Source: Candidatus Tenebribacter davisii (GTDB taxonomy: Bacteria; Cloacimonadota; Cloacimonadia; Cloacimonadales; TCS61). From it: DNA of 41,448 nt. Position numbers and translations under genes: made by a program. This document shows positions 16,344 to 24,759 of this stretch, piece after piece (the first letter of the stretch is position 1; each line of letters starts with the position of its first letter). The notes under the pieces are model-generated. The model saw only the letters and a list, made by a program, of their open reading frames with translations, did no database searches and was not told where the DNA came from. The stretch is taken from positions 1 through 41,448 of the forward strand of contig JAVCCH010000187.1 in the NCBI GenBank assembly GCA_030765535.1, given 5' to 3'.

Positions 16344-17705
16344 ATGTGCGGTATTATTGGTATTTTTGGAAATGAGAAAGCAGCCAATATGGCAACTTTA
16401 GGGCTTTTTGCAGAACAGCACCGCGGACAGGAAAGCTGCGGTATGGCAGTAAACAATGGTACTACAATAAAGCTTCGAAAAAAAATGGGATTGGTTAAGG
16501 ATATCTTTACACCTGAAAAGATCATGGAGCTTGAAGGAAAAATTGCAATTGGACATGTTCGTTATCCTACTCGTGGTTCTTCATCAGTTTATAATTCTCA
16601 ACCACATATTGTAGAAACTTTATCCGGTCCTTCTTATGCTCTTTCCAGTAATGGAGATATCGTAAACTACCGTGAATTAAGAAGCTGGTTAGAGGGGAAG
16701 GGAGTCTATTTTGCCAGTGGAAATGATGGTGAACTCATCCTTAAGTTCATTGTTTATCATGTAGAACGAGAAAATTTATCAATCCAAAATGCCATTTTAG
16801 AATTGATGAAAAGTGTTAAAGGTGCTTACTCAACGATCCTGGCAACCAAAACTGAAATGTACCTTTTCCGTGATCCATATGCTTTTCGACCTATGAGCTA
16901 TGGTAAAACTAAAGATGGGACAATTGTTGTTGCTTCCGAAAGCTGTGCTCTGGATATTCTTTACATGGAATGGATAAGAGAAGTTAAACCGGCTGAAATA
17001 ATTATAGTTAATGATGACGGAATTAATAATATTGAGAATGATCCTAATAAATTTCGAGTTACTAAAACTAATAAACATTGTATTTTTGAACATATCTATT
17101 TTTCAAGACCGGATAGTGTAATATTTGAAGAGAGTGTCTATGAAGTAAGAGAAAAGATCGGTGCTATAATAGCAGAAAATGATGATTTAGATCCTGATGT
17201 TGTCGTTCCAGTACCAGATTCATCGAATTTTATTGCGCTGGGTTATGCAAAATATAAGAGAAAGCCCTATGAACTTGGCTTGATCCGAAATCATTATGTA
17301 GGAAGAACTTTCATCAAACCGGAACAAACAATTCGCGATGAAAGTGTATATCAAAAATTCAATCCACTGCCAAATTTTTTTAAAGGTAAGATAGTAACAC
17401 TAATTGATGATTCGATCGTTCGTGGTACTACACTTCGTAAAATAGTTAAACTTGTACGTAGGGCTGGTGCAAAAGAGATACACTTACGCATTGGTTCACC
17501 GGCAGTAAAAAATCCGTGTTATTATGGTATAGATACTCCAACTCGTGAAGAATTGATCGCCAATAATAAATCTGTAGAAGAGATAAGAGAATATATCGGT
17601 TCTGATTCACTAAAATACCTAACTATAGAGCAATTGGAAAGAGCGGTAAGAAAACCTGAGAATTTTTGTTACGCATGTTTTAATGGGAGATATCCGGTAA
17701 AATGA
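16344..17705 (+). CDS. purF: Amidophosphoribosyltransferase
   Basis: First step of purine synthesis, making phosphoribosylamine from PRPP and glutamine. The glutaminase domain starts MCGIIGIFG, so Cys2 is the nucleophile and becomes N-terminal after removal of Met alone; there is no propeptide. The transferase half carries the PRPP loop VTLIDDSIVRGTT. Four cysteines sit where the iron-sulfur type (Bacillus-like) enzyme has its ligands: NKHCIFE, KNPCYYG and the terminal FCYACF (442, 445). The cluster is therefore likely. At 453 residues it is of normal size. Its stop overlaps the rfaE2 start (ATGA). No other purine gene is beside it. Confidence 0.96.
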   Translation: MCGIIGIFGNEKAANMATLGLFAEQHRGQESCGMAVNNGTTIKLRKKMGLVKDIFTPEKIMELEGKIAIGHVRYPTRGSSSVYNSQPHIVETLSGPSYALSSNGDIVNYRELRSWLEGKGVYFASGNDGELILKFIVYHVERENLSIQNAILELMKSVKGAYSTILATKTEMYLFRDPYAFRPMSYGKTKDGTIVVASESCALDILYMEWIREVKPAEIIIVNDDGINNIENDPNKFRVTKTNKHCIFEHIYFSRPDSVIFEESVYEVREKIGAIIAENDDLDPDVVVPVPDSSNFIALGYAKYKRKPYELGLIRNHYVGRTFIKPEQTIRDESVYQKFNPLPNFFKGKIVTLIDDSIVRGTTLRKIVKLVRRAGAKEIHLRIGSPAVKNPCYYGIDTPTREELIANNKSVEEIREYIGSDSLKYLTIEQLERAVRKPENFCYACFNGRYPVK

Positions 17706-18175
17706 TGAATAAACTTAAAACCTGGAAAGAAATTTCTGAGCTTGTTTCAGAACTCAAAGCAAAGAATAAAAAAATTGTATTTACAAATGGCTGTTTCGAT
17801 ATTCTTCATGCAGGTCATGTACAGTACCTTGCAGAAGCTAAGAATTTGGGAGATATTCTCATCCTCGGTTTGAATAGTGATTACTCAGTGAAAAGACTAA
17901 AGGGTAATGATCGTCCTATCAATTCCGAGAATGAAAGGGCAATCGTATTATCTGCACTTTCATCAGTTTCTTATATAGTTAAATTCAATGAAGATACGCC
18001 ATATATGTTAATAGATCACATTAAACCTGATATCCTGGTAAAAGGTGGTGATTGGAAGGTTGAAGATATCGTTGGTTCTGATATTGTTAAGTTATATAAT
18101 GGTGAGGTAAAAAGTCTCTCACTTATTAAAGGTAAATCATCTTCAGATATAATTAATAAAATCAAAGAGAAGTAA
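17702..18175 (+). CDS. rfaE2: D-glycero-beta-D-manno-heptose 1-phosphate adenylyltransferase
   Basis: Makes ADP-heptose for the LPS core. This is the stand-alone version of the C-terminal half of HldE, 157 residues. FTNGCFDILHAGHVQYLAEA carries the nucleotidyltransferase HxGH motif, and later LVKGGDWKVEDIVGSDIV and LIKGKSSSDIINKI are characteristic of the family. The kinase half (rfaE1) is not in the window. An ATGA overlap couples it to purF. A GTG/ATG choice is not an issue, although a second ATG follows immediately. Confidence 0.95.
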   Translation: MMNKLKTWKEISELVSELKAKNKKIVFTNGCFDILHAGHVQYLAEAKNLGDILILGLNSDYSVKRLKGNDRPINSENERAIVLSALSSVSYIVKFNEDTPYMLIDHIKPDILVKGGDWKVEDIVGSDIVKLYNGEVKSLSLIKGKSSSDIINKIKEK

Positions 18176-18178
18176 TAA

Positions 18179-18580
18179 ATGGAAGATATTGCAATTGTTA
18201 GAAAAGTTGAAGATAATTTAGTATATGTTGAAATAGAAAGATCAGGTTCATGTGAGGGATGTGCAGTTCACGGTATTTGTAACCTTAATGATAAAACAAT
18301 AATACATAAAATTAAAACGGATCGTGATCTGAAGGTCGGTGATAGAATTGAAATACACATTAAGCCATCTTTAAAGATATTTTCTTCTTTTGTTGTATTT
18401 ATAGTCCCCGTTCTATTTATGCTATGTTTTTACGTGATGGGTAAATTTTTATTCAAATTAAGTGAAGATCTGTCAATTGTAGTTTCAATGTTAGGTTTAT
18501 TATTGAGTGGTCTGATCATATATTTAATCGATAAATTGTATGCAAATAAATTAAATTTCAAAATTATCAAAAAAATTTAA
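18179..18580 (+). CDS. RseC/MucC-like positive regulator of sigma-E or SoxR-reducing protein
   Basis: A 133-residue membrane protein. The N-terminal soluble part has a cysteine cluster CEGCAVHGIC (25-34) that probably binds a metal or iron-sulfur cluster. Two transmembrane helices follow (about 62-83 and 92-112) in the layout of the RseC/MucC family. Members act with the Rnf complex to reduce SoxR, or in envelope stress control. It sits three bases after rfaE2. Neither rnf nor rpoE genes are visible, so its partner is unknown. The family assignment rests on the cysteine cluster and topology. Confidence 0.8.
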   Translation: MEDIAIVRKVEDNLVYVEIERSGSCEGCAVHGICNLNDKTIIHKIKTDRDLKVGDRIEIHIKPSLKIFSSFVVFIVPVLFMLCFYVMGKFLFKLSEDLSIVVSMLGLLLSGLIIYLIDKLYANKLNFKIIKKI

Positions 18581-18600
18581 CATTATTAATGAGGTAAATA

Positions 18601-18957
18601 ATGAAAATTCATTTACACGAAATGGTTTTTTATGGTTATCACGGAGTTCATCCTGAAGAGAGAAAATTAGGGCAAAGATTTATCGTTAATTTTTCTTATG
18701 AAACTGATGCAAAACATGATGCAGAGATCAAATCACTACAAGATACAGTAGATTACACAAAGGTTTTCTCGATTATCAAACATACCATGGAAGAACGTGA
18801 ATTTTTCCTACTGGAAGTTTGTGCAAACACCATTCTTGATTCTATCTTAATCTCTTTTCCAAATATTATTTATGCTGATGTTAGAATTAAAAAACCATCT
18901 GTTCCAATAAATGGTTCTCTTGACTCAGTTGAAGTAGAAATGGAAAGAGATCGTTAA
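18601..18957 (+). CDS. folB: Dihydroneopterin aldolase
   Basis: Folate pathway enzyme that converts dihydroneopterin to hydroxymethyl-dihydropterin. The 118-residue protein begins with the family pattern FYGYHGVHPEERKLGQRFIV, with catalytic Glu near 20. It carries the DTVDYTKVF segment and the active-site lysine in RIKKPSVPI. Length is normal. The next gene is folK, the following step of the pathway, ten bases away. AGGTAAATA precedes the ATG. Confidence 0.95.
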   Translation: MKIHLHEMVFYGYHGVHPEERKLGQRFIVNFSYETDAKHDAEIKSLQDTVDYTKVFSIIKHTMEEREFFLLEVCANTILDSILISFPNIIYADVRIKKPSVPINGSLDSVEVEMERDR

Positions 18958-18967
18958 AAGGAAGTTA

Positions 18968-19423
18968 ATGTACTGCTATCTTGGTCTTGGCTCAAATCTG
19001 GGTGAAAAACAAAAATATATTAAAAAAGCTATCGAGCAAATATCCAATCTAGAATTTGTTGAAATTATTAGGACAAGTTCAATCATAGAAACTGAACCTT
19101 ATGGTAAGATCGATCAACCTGTTTTTTTTAATTGTGTTGTTGAACTTCAAACTGCGCTGACACCAGAAAATTTATTGAAAAAGTGTTTAGACATAGAAAA
19201 CAGACTCGGACGTGTTAGAAAAGAGAAATGGGGACCCAGGACAATAGACATTGATCTATTACTTTATGAAAATGTAGTTATGAATACCAAAACATTAATT
19301 CTTCCCCACCCTGAGTTGCATAAAAGAAAGTTTGTATTAGAATCTCTTAATGAATTATGCCCGAATCTCATGCATCCAATAATAAAGAAAAATATAAAAG
19401 AAATCTATCTGGAGTCAAAATGA
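18968..19423 (+). CDS. folK: 2-amino-4-hydroxy-6-hydroxymethyldihydropteridine pyrophosphokinase
   Basis: HPPK, which transfers pyrophosphate from ATP to hydroxymethyl-dihydropterin. It starts YLGLGSNLGEKQKYI, has GRVRKEKWGPRTIDIDLLLY with the RxxDxDLLxY metal-binding motif, and ends HPELHKRKFVLESLNELCP. At 151 residues it is complete. The stop overlaps the start of the GlmU-like gene by ATGA. It follows folB directly, so the two steps are made together. Confidence 0.96.
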   Translation: MYCYLGLGSNLGEKQKYIKKAIEQISNLEFVEIIRTSSIIETEPYGKIDQPVFFNCVVELQTALTPENLLKKCLDIENRLGRVRKEKWGPRTIDIDLLLYENVVMNTKTLILPHPELHKRKFVLESLNELCPNLMHPIIKKNIKEIYLESK

Positions 19424-20175
19424 ATAAAACTGCCGCGATAATACTTGCTGCCGGTAAAGGTACTCGAATGAAATCTGATAAGCCGAAAGTAATTTTCGAA
19501 TTAGCAGGCAAGCCAATGATAAACCGAGTTGTAGATACCGCCAATAAAATTGATAGTGACCTTATTGTTGTTGTTGTTGGTTATAAAAAAGAACAGGTTA
19601 TAAATGTTGTTCCAGAAAATGAAAATATAAGGTTTGTTGAACAGATCGAGCAAAATGGTACAGGACATGCAGTAATGGTTACAAAAGATATTTTTCATGA
19701 TTATAAAGGAGATGTTTTCATCCTTTGTGGTGATGTACCACTTCTCAGGCATAAAACCCTGGAAAAGATTCAAGATCACCACCGTCTTCATAATGCTTCT
19801 TGCACTGTTCTTACAGCGGTTATGGATGATGCCCTTAAATATGGCAGGATTGTGCGTAACTCAGAAGGTGAAGTACAAAGAATTGTAGAATTCAAAGATG
19901 CTGCTGAGGAAGAAAAAAAGATTAAAGAGATCAATACTGGAATCTATTGCTTTGACGCTGAAGATCTTTTCAGTGCATTAAAGAACATTAATAACAATAA
20001 TAAACAAAATGAATATTATTTAACAGATACATTAGAAATTCTTAATAAAAACAATAAACTTGTTACATCTGTGTTGTTAGATGATATGGTTGAAGCTTCC
20101 GGCGTAAATTCCAGAGAACAATTGAATATTTTAGAAGCAGAATTTATTAATAGACGTAAACATTTTGAAGAATAA
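19420..20175 (+). CDS. GlmU-type UDP-sugar pyrophosphorylase domain without the acetyltransferase half
   Basis: A 251-residue nucleotidyltransferase matching only the N-terminal half of GlmU. Motifs present are LAAGKGTRMKSDKPKVIFEL (nucleotide loop), EQNGTGHAVM, LCGDVPLL and INTGIYCF. The left-handed beta-helix acetyltransferase half of bifunctional GlmU (usual total about 450) is absent, and the frame stops cleanly. It would therefore make UDP-GlcNAc from GlcNAc-1-phosphate, with acetylation done elsewhere. Alternatively it handles another sugar 1-phosphate. The start overlaps the folK stop. Confidence 0.88.
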   Translation: MNKTAAIILAAGKGTRMKSDKPKVIFELAGKPMINRVVDTANKIDSDLIVVVVGYKKEQVINVVPENENIRFVEQIEQNGTGHAVMVTKDIFHDYKGDVFILCGDVPLLRHKTLEKIQDHHRLHNASCTVLTAVMDDALKYGRIVRNSEGEVQRIVEFKDAAEEEKKIKEINTGIYCFDAEDLFSALKNINNNNKQNEYYLTDTLEILNKNNKLVTSVLLDDMVEASGVNSREQLNILEAEFINRRKHFEE

Positions 20176-20236
20176 GCATTATGTTTTATCTTAAGTATGA
20201 AATAATAAACGATAAAGTTAAAAGAAGGAGCACGAT

Positions 20237-20734
20237 ATGAGTAATATATTATATTCACCCTGGCGCCTGGAATACATTTTATCCAATAAAACTAAAAAAT
20301 GTATCTTTTGTATTAAACCTGCTGAGAATAATGATGAAAAGCATCTGATACTTTATCGTAGTAAGCACAGTTTCGTTATTATGAATGTTTTTCCATACAA
20401 TAATGGACACCTAATGGTCGTTCCCAATAAACACGTTCCTAATTTGAATGGATTGAATAGAGATGAGATCTCGGACCTTTTTATATCTGTGCAATTATGC
20501 GAGAAAATATTACACCGTACCTACTCCCCAGACGGAATTAATATTGGTTTAAATCTTGGAAAAGCTGCGGGAGCTGGCATTGATGAACATCTTCATGTAC
20601 ATATTGTTCCACGTTGGAACGGTGATGTCAATTTCATGACTTCAATTTGTGGGACCAGAGTAATTCCAGAATCTTTTGAACTTGCTTATACTAAACTTAA
20701 AGAACAGTTTGACAATGAGAAATCCGAAAAATAA
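20237..20734 (+). CDS. HIT-family nucleotide hydrolase/phosphorylase
   Basis: A 165-residue histidine-triad protein. The triad HLHVHIVPRW gives His118, His120 and His122. NNGHLMVVPNKHV (56-67) is the second family motif. A CIFC pair at 22-25 near the N-terminus is a likely zinc site, as in bacterial Ap4A-phosphorylase-like members. It acts on dinucleoside polyphosphates or AMP conjugates; the exact substrate is not readable. The start follows GAAGGAGCACGAT. The gene for a membrane protein begins inside its 3' end. Confidence 0.92.
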   Translation: MSNILYSPWRLEYILSNKTKKCIFCIKPAENNDEKHLILYRSKHSFVIMNVFPYNNGHLMVVPNKHVPNLNGLNRDEISDLFISVQLCEKILHRTYSPDGINIGLNLGKAAGAGIDEHLHVHIVPRWNGDVNFMTSICGTRVIPESFELAYTKLKEQFDNEKSEK

Positions 20735-21164
20735 TTTGTTCTACAATCATAAACATGCATTACTAATGATAGTTACGTTAATACTATTATTCGGTTCTGT
20801 AATGTATATTTTGTTCTTTAAGGAAAAAAAAAGTGAAATTCCAGAAGAAGTTGTGATTGATATTATTTCACTTAAATTATCCATATTAAATGGATGTGGT
20901 GTTTTGGGAGCTGCCAGTCAGGTTAAAGATCATTTTATAGATCAAGACCATAGCAACATTGACATCATTTCCTGGGAAAATGTTGAAAGTAATAAATTCA
21001 TATACGGTAAATCAATTATCGTAGTGAAAAGGAAAGATGAAATTAAGCTAAAATATTTGATGAGAATAACTGGTATAACTAGAAAGATCTATGCTGTAGA
21101 TGAAAATGCAATAGAAGATTTCCAGATAATTCTTGGAAGAGATTTTAGGTCATATTTTAAATAG
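20715..21164 (+). CDS. Membrane-anchored LytR C-terminal domain protein
   Basis: About 149 residues, taking the ATG inside the HIT gene (AATGAGAAATCC), so the two frames overlap by 20 bases. One transmembrane helix (about 13-33) is followed by a periplasmic domain. This starts LSILNGCGVLGAASQVKDHF, the pattern of the LytR_C domain found at the end of LCP (LytR-CpsA-Psr) proteins and as a separate unit in many diderms. The catalytic LCP domain is absent. It may bind cell-wall polymers. It sits directly before rsfS. Confidence 0.72.
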   Translation: MRNPKNNLFYNHKHALLMIVTLILLFGSVMYILFFKEKKSEIPEEVVIDIISLKLSILNGCGVLGAASQVKDHFIDQDHSNIDIISWENVESNKFIYGKSIIVVKRKDEIKLKYLMRITGITRKIYAVDENAIEDFQIILGRDFRSYFK

Positions 21165-21170
21165 GAGATT

Positions 21171-21521
21171 ATGGAACAAAAACAAGTTATTGCCAATATA
21201 ATTAATTGGATGGAAGAAAAAAAAGCTATCGATATTAAACATATCGATGTTACGGGAAAAACCGATTTTACAGATAACCTGATAATATGCAGTGGTACTG
21301 CAAATCTGCATAATAAAGCTATTGCTGAAAATATTGTTCAAAATGCTAAAGAGAATAAAATTGATGTCCTAGCTACGGAAGGTAAGAATTCCAGTACCTG
21401 GATATTGATAGATTTTGGTGACATTATTGTTCATATTTTCAGCCAGGATAAACGAGAATATTACAAGATTGAAGATCTTTATAATGTTAGTTCCAGAATT
21501 AAAAAGGAAAGTAAAGAATAA
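21171..21521 (+). CDS. rsfS: Ribosomal silencing factor RsfS
   Basis: Binds ribosomal protein uL14 and blocks subunit joining in starved cells. At 116 residues it has the usual length. It shows the family layout: DIKHIDVTGKTDFTDNLIIC near the start, then STWILIDFGDIIVHIFSQDK and REYYKIEDLY near the end. TAGGAGATT precedes the ATG. It lies between the LytR_C gene and argS with spacings of six and five bases. The LytR_C-rsfS adjacency is a common arrangement. Confidence 0.95.
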   Translation: MEQKQVIANIINWMEEKKAIDIKHIDVTGKTDFTDNLIICSGTANLHNKAIAENIVQNAKENKIDVLATEGKNSSTWILIDFGDIIVHIFSQDKREYYKIEDLYNVSSRIKKESKE

Positions 21522-21526
21522 AACTT

Positions 21527-23176
21527 ATGAAAACAAAAATTTATAATGATATTATTAATTCACTAATAAAGATCAATTCTAAATTTAACGATAACTTTAC
21601 AGTTGAAATTCCTAATATCGTTGAACATGGTGATTTTTCTAGTAATGCAGCTTTAATTAATGCTAAAAATCTCAAAATGAAACCAATTGATATTGCTCAG
21701 AAGATCGCTGACGATCTCTCCAAAAAGAAAGAATACAAATCCGTTGAGATCGCAGGTCCTGGATTTCTCAATTTTAAATTAGCATATTCCTTGTATTATA
21801 AAGAATTACAGGGAATTGTTGAAGCTCATGATAAGTACGGTTCATCTAATTATGGAAAACAAAAGAAAGTACTTATTGAATTTATAAGCGCTAATCCTAC
21901 CGGCCCCTTAAATGTTGTTAGCGCACGCGCTGGAGCCTATGGTGATTCTCTTTATCGTATAATGAATCACATCGGTTTTGAGCCATTTAGAGAATTCTAT
22001 GTTAATGATGCTGGAAATCAAGTTGATATTCTTGCTGAATCTCTTGAGATAAGATATCGTGAATTACATGGACATGTAGTTGAAGATTTTCCATTCGAAG
22101 CTTATCATGGTGAATATCTAAAAGATCTTGCTTCTGAATTAAGCACTGTAGAAGGCACAAAACTCTTTCATATGACTGAAGAAGACCGTTTGGAGCGAAT
22201 GAGAATTTTTGCCCTTGATGCGATACACAAAATGCAGGTTAATAGTTTAAATCGATTTGATGTTCATTTTGATAACTGGATGTCAGAAAAGAAGTTGCGG
22301 TCAGAAGGAATTCTGGAAGAAGCATTAAGCTATCTGGCTGAAGCTGGTTGCACTTATGATAAGGATGATGCTGTTTTCTTCTCATCAACTAAATTCGGTG
22401 ATGAAAAAGATCGTGTACTCATCAAAGCTGATGGTAATCCAACCTATCTCGTACCGGATATTGCCTATCATCTAACAAAATATAATCGTGGATTTGATAT
22501 TATTATTGATGTTCTAGGACCTGACCATCATGGCCATGTTTCCAAACTTAGAGCCGCAATGAAAGCACTTGAGCTTGATGGCTCAAAATTGGAAGTTGTC
22601 TACCTTCAGCACATCAATCTTTTGCAGGATGGTGAAGTAGTTAAAATGTCTAAACGTGCTGGTAAAATTGTTTCCATGGATGAACTACTTGATGAAGTCG
22701 GAAAAGATGCTGCACGTTATTTCTTTATTAACAGAAAACCATCAGCTCACCTTGATTTTGATCTGGAACTTGCTAAGAAAAAATCAAGTGAAAATCCTGT
22801 ATTTTACTGTCAGTATGCGTATGCAAGGATAAATAGTATTTTAAAGAAAGCAAAGAAAGCAAAATTATCACTTAAGAAATTCGATGTAAAGAATTTGAAA
22901 AAGCTGAAGAAGATTGACGAGATCAATTTAGTTAAAAAAATGATGGATCTATCATCTATTCTCAAACTTTGTGCTGATAATAGAGAACCACATCGATTAG
23001 CTGCTTATGTGCATGAACTAGCTGGAATGTTCCATAAATATTATGCAAAATATAAGATTATTGATGAAGAGAAAGCTGAGCTCAGTCTGGCAAGACTATA
23101 TCTTATCAGCGCTGTACAAAATGTGATCTCAATTTCATTATATCTCATGGGTATATCTTCACCAAAAAAAATGTAA
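21527..23176 (+). CDS. argS: Arginyl-tRNA synthetase with a non-canonical HIGH motif
   Basis: Class I synthetase charging tRNA-Arg; 549 residues, complete. The N-terminal Add1 domain has VEHGDFSSNAAL. The core has EFISANPTGPL (118-128), where the normal continuation HVGH is replaced by NVVS (129-132), followed by ARAGAYGDSL. The KMSK motif is intact (373-376, VVKMSKRAGK). So are DAGNQVDILA, DVLGPDHHGH and the anticodon-binding domain, which ends SISLYLMGISSPKKM. The HIGH histidines normally contact ATP phosphates. Everything else looks functional and no second argS is seen here. The replacement may be lineage-specific. Confidence 0.95.
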   Translation: MKTKIYNDIINSLIKINSKFNDNFTVEIPNIVEHGDFSSNAALINAKNLKMKPIDIAQKIADDLSKKKEYKSVEIAGPGFLNFKLAYSLYYKELQGIVEAHDKYGSSNYGKQKKVLIEFISANPTGPLNVVSARAGAYGDSLYRIMNHIGFEPFREFYVNDAGNQVDILAESLEIRYRELHGHVVEDFPFEAYHGEYLKDLASELSTVEGTKLFHMTEEDRLERMRIFALDAIHKMQVNSLNRFDVHFDNWMSEKKLRSEGILEEALSYLAEAGCTYDKDDAVFFSSTKFGDEKDRVLIKADGNPTYLVPDIAYHLTKYNRGFDIIIDVLGPDHHGHVSKLRAAMKALELDGSKLEVVYLQHINLLQDGEVVKMSKRAGKIVSMDELLDEVGKDAARYFFINRKPSAHLDFDLELAKKKSSENPVFYCQYAYARINSILKKAKKAKLSLKKFDVKNLKKLKKIDEINLVKKMMDLSSILKLCADNREPHRLAAYVHELAGMFHKYYAKYKIIDEEKAELSLARLYLISAVQNVISISLYLMGISSPKKM

Positions 23177-23188
23177 ACTTATTACAGC

Positions 23189-23689
23189 ATGAAAAAAATC
23201 ATTATTCTTTCTGATACTCATAAAAATCAAGAACTAATACAAAAAGTTTTTGCTAATGAACAAGATTTTACGCATGTTATACATTTAGGCGATGTTTACG
23301 AAGATCTGAACAATAATTCAAATATAAACATAAAAGTTAAACTTCATCGAGTTCCCGGCATTTTCCATCCCGGCTACAAAGAGGGAACAGTACCTGCTAT
23401 CTTAAAAATAGATATTGATAACTGGAGGTTTGTTCTAGCTCATAGAATTGAAGATCTGCTCAAGATTAAAAATACTTCTGATATCTATTTATATGGTCAT
23501 ACTCATCATTGGAGTTATGAGTGTATTGATAATAAGTATTTTATAAATCCTGGTCATTTGAAGGCAAAAGAAGACCGCGGCAGAAAAGCATCGTATGTTG
23601 TTATGTTCATCGATAAAGAAATAATTGATATTCAGTTTAAATATATTGATGGGAAAATATTCAAACAAAAAAAGATAAAAAAAATGTAA
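23189..23689 (+). CDS. YfcE/MJ0936-type metallophosphoesterase
   Basis: A 166-residue calcineurin-like phosphoesterase. Metal-binding motifs appear in order: LSDTHKN (DxH), HLGDVYED (GD), LAHRIEDL, and LYGHTHHW (GHTH). After the core comes INPGHLKAKEDRGRKASY, typical of the YfcE/MJ0936 phosphodiesterase group. The in vivo substrate is unknown. It starts 12 bases after argS and precedes the moxR gene by 52 bases; that gap has AGGGAGGATC as ribosome site for moxR. Confidence 0.9.
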   Translation: MKKIIILSDTHKNQELIQKVFANEQDFTHVIHLGDVYEDLNNNSNINIKVKLHRVPGIFHPGYKEGTVPAILKIDIDNWRFVLAHRIEDLLKIKNTSDIYLYGHTHHWSYECIDNKYFINPGHLKAKEDRGRKASYVVMFIDKEIIDIQFKYIDGKIFKQKKIKKM

Positions 23690-23741
23690 CGAAATATTTA
23701 ATTAACGTTTAGTATTTATAAATAATTTTAAGGGAGGATCA

Positions 23742-24728
23742 ATGAAGATTGAAGAAATTAATCAGAAAGTAATGGAAAAAAGCGAAATAATCAATAAGAT
23801 ACAACAAGAAACTGAAAAAGTTATTGTAGGGCAGAAATATATGATCAAACGTCTTCTTGTAGGACTTCTTGCTGATGGGCATGTTCTGCTTGAAGGAGTT
23901 CCAGGTTTAGCAAAAACTCTTGCTGTAAGTACTCTGGCAAACACCATTAAATCTACATTCAAGCGTATCCAATTCACACCTGACCTTTTACCTGCAGACC
24001 TTGTGGGAACTTTAATTTACAATCAGAAAACCAGTGAATTTGTTGCTAAGAAAGGTCCTGTTTTTGCAAATTTTATTCTAGCAGATGAGATCAATCGTGC
24101 ACCGGCTAAAGTGCAATCTGCCTTATTGGAATCTATGCAGGAACGACAGGTTACAATTGGAGATACAACTTATCCTTTACCAAAACCGTTTTTAGTTATG
24201 GCAACTCAGAATCCTTTGGAACAGGAAGGTACATATCCTCTTCCCGAAGCTCAAGTTGACCGCTTCATGCTTAAACTAATAATTAATTATCCTACTCGTG
24301 AAGAGGAAAAGCTCATCCTTAATAGAATGGTCAGAAAAGATGACATTATCGTGAAATCTGTTGTTGAGCCCAAAGATATCATGGAAATGAGAGAATTGAT
24401 CAAAGATATATATATGGAAGATAAGATAGCGGAATATATTCTAGATCTTGTTTTTGCTACCCGTGAACCAGGTAAATACAAGAATCTAAATGAACTTTCT
24501 GACCTTATAGATTGCGGAGCATCTCCCCGGGCAACCATATATCTTGCACAGGCCGCAAAAGCGCATGCCTTCCTGGAACACCGTGGCTATGTAACTCCAG
24601 ATGATATAAAAGCAATTGGTAAAGATATTTTAAGACATCGAATAATACTTACCTATGAAGCAGAAGCTGAGCAAATAACTCAGGAAGATATTGTCACCAG
24701 AATATTTGATGAAATTGAAGTTCCATAA
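23742..24728 (+). CDS. MoxR-family AAA+ ATPase
   Basis: A 328-residue chaperone-like ATPase that acts with VWA-domain proteins. Walker A is GVPGLAKT (52-59), Walker B FILADEI (111-117). The sensor segment MATQNPLEQEGTYPLPEAQ and arginine-finger context DRFMLKL are typical of MoxR. A C-terminal lid domain carries SPRATIYLAQAAKAHA. It opens the Bat locus (moxR, DUF58, BatD-like, batA and on), whose products are thought to remodel or insert periplasmic complexes under stress. Strong ribosome site AGGGAGGATC. Confidence 0.96.
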   Translation: MKIEEINQKVMEKSEIINKIQQETEKVIVGQKYMIKRLLVGLLADGHVLLEGVPGLAKTLAVSTLANTIKSTFKRIQFTPDLLPADLVGTLIYNQKTSEFVAKKGPVFANFILADEINRAPAKVQSALLESMQERQVTIGDTTYPLPKPFLVMATQNPLEQEGTYPLPEAQVDRFMLKLIINYPTREEEKLILNRMVRKDDIIVKSVVEPKDIMEMRELIKDIYMEDKIAEYILDLVFATREPGKYKNLNELSDLIDCGASPRATIYLAQAAKAHAFLEHRGYVTPDDIKAIGKDILRHRIILTYEAEAEQITQEDIVTRIFDEIEVP

Positions 24729-24759
24729 TTATTTTTTGTGGTAAAAAAATAAAAATAGT

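Noticed and set aside
16344-16349. Truncated purF start lacking a propeptide
   Set aside because: Many PurF proteins expose Cys2 simply by removing Met; the MCGIIGIFG start is normal and has an upstream AGGA-like site.
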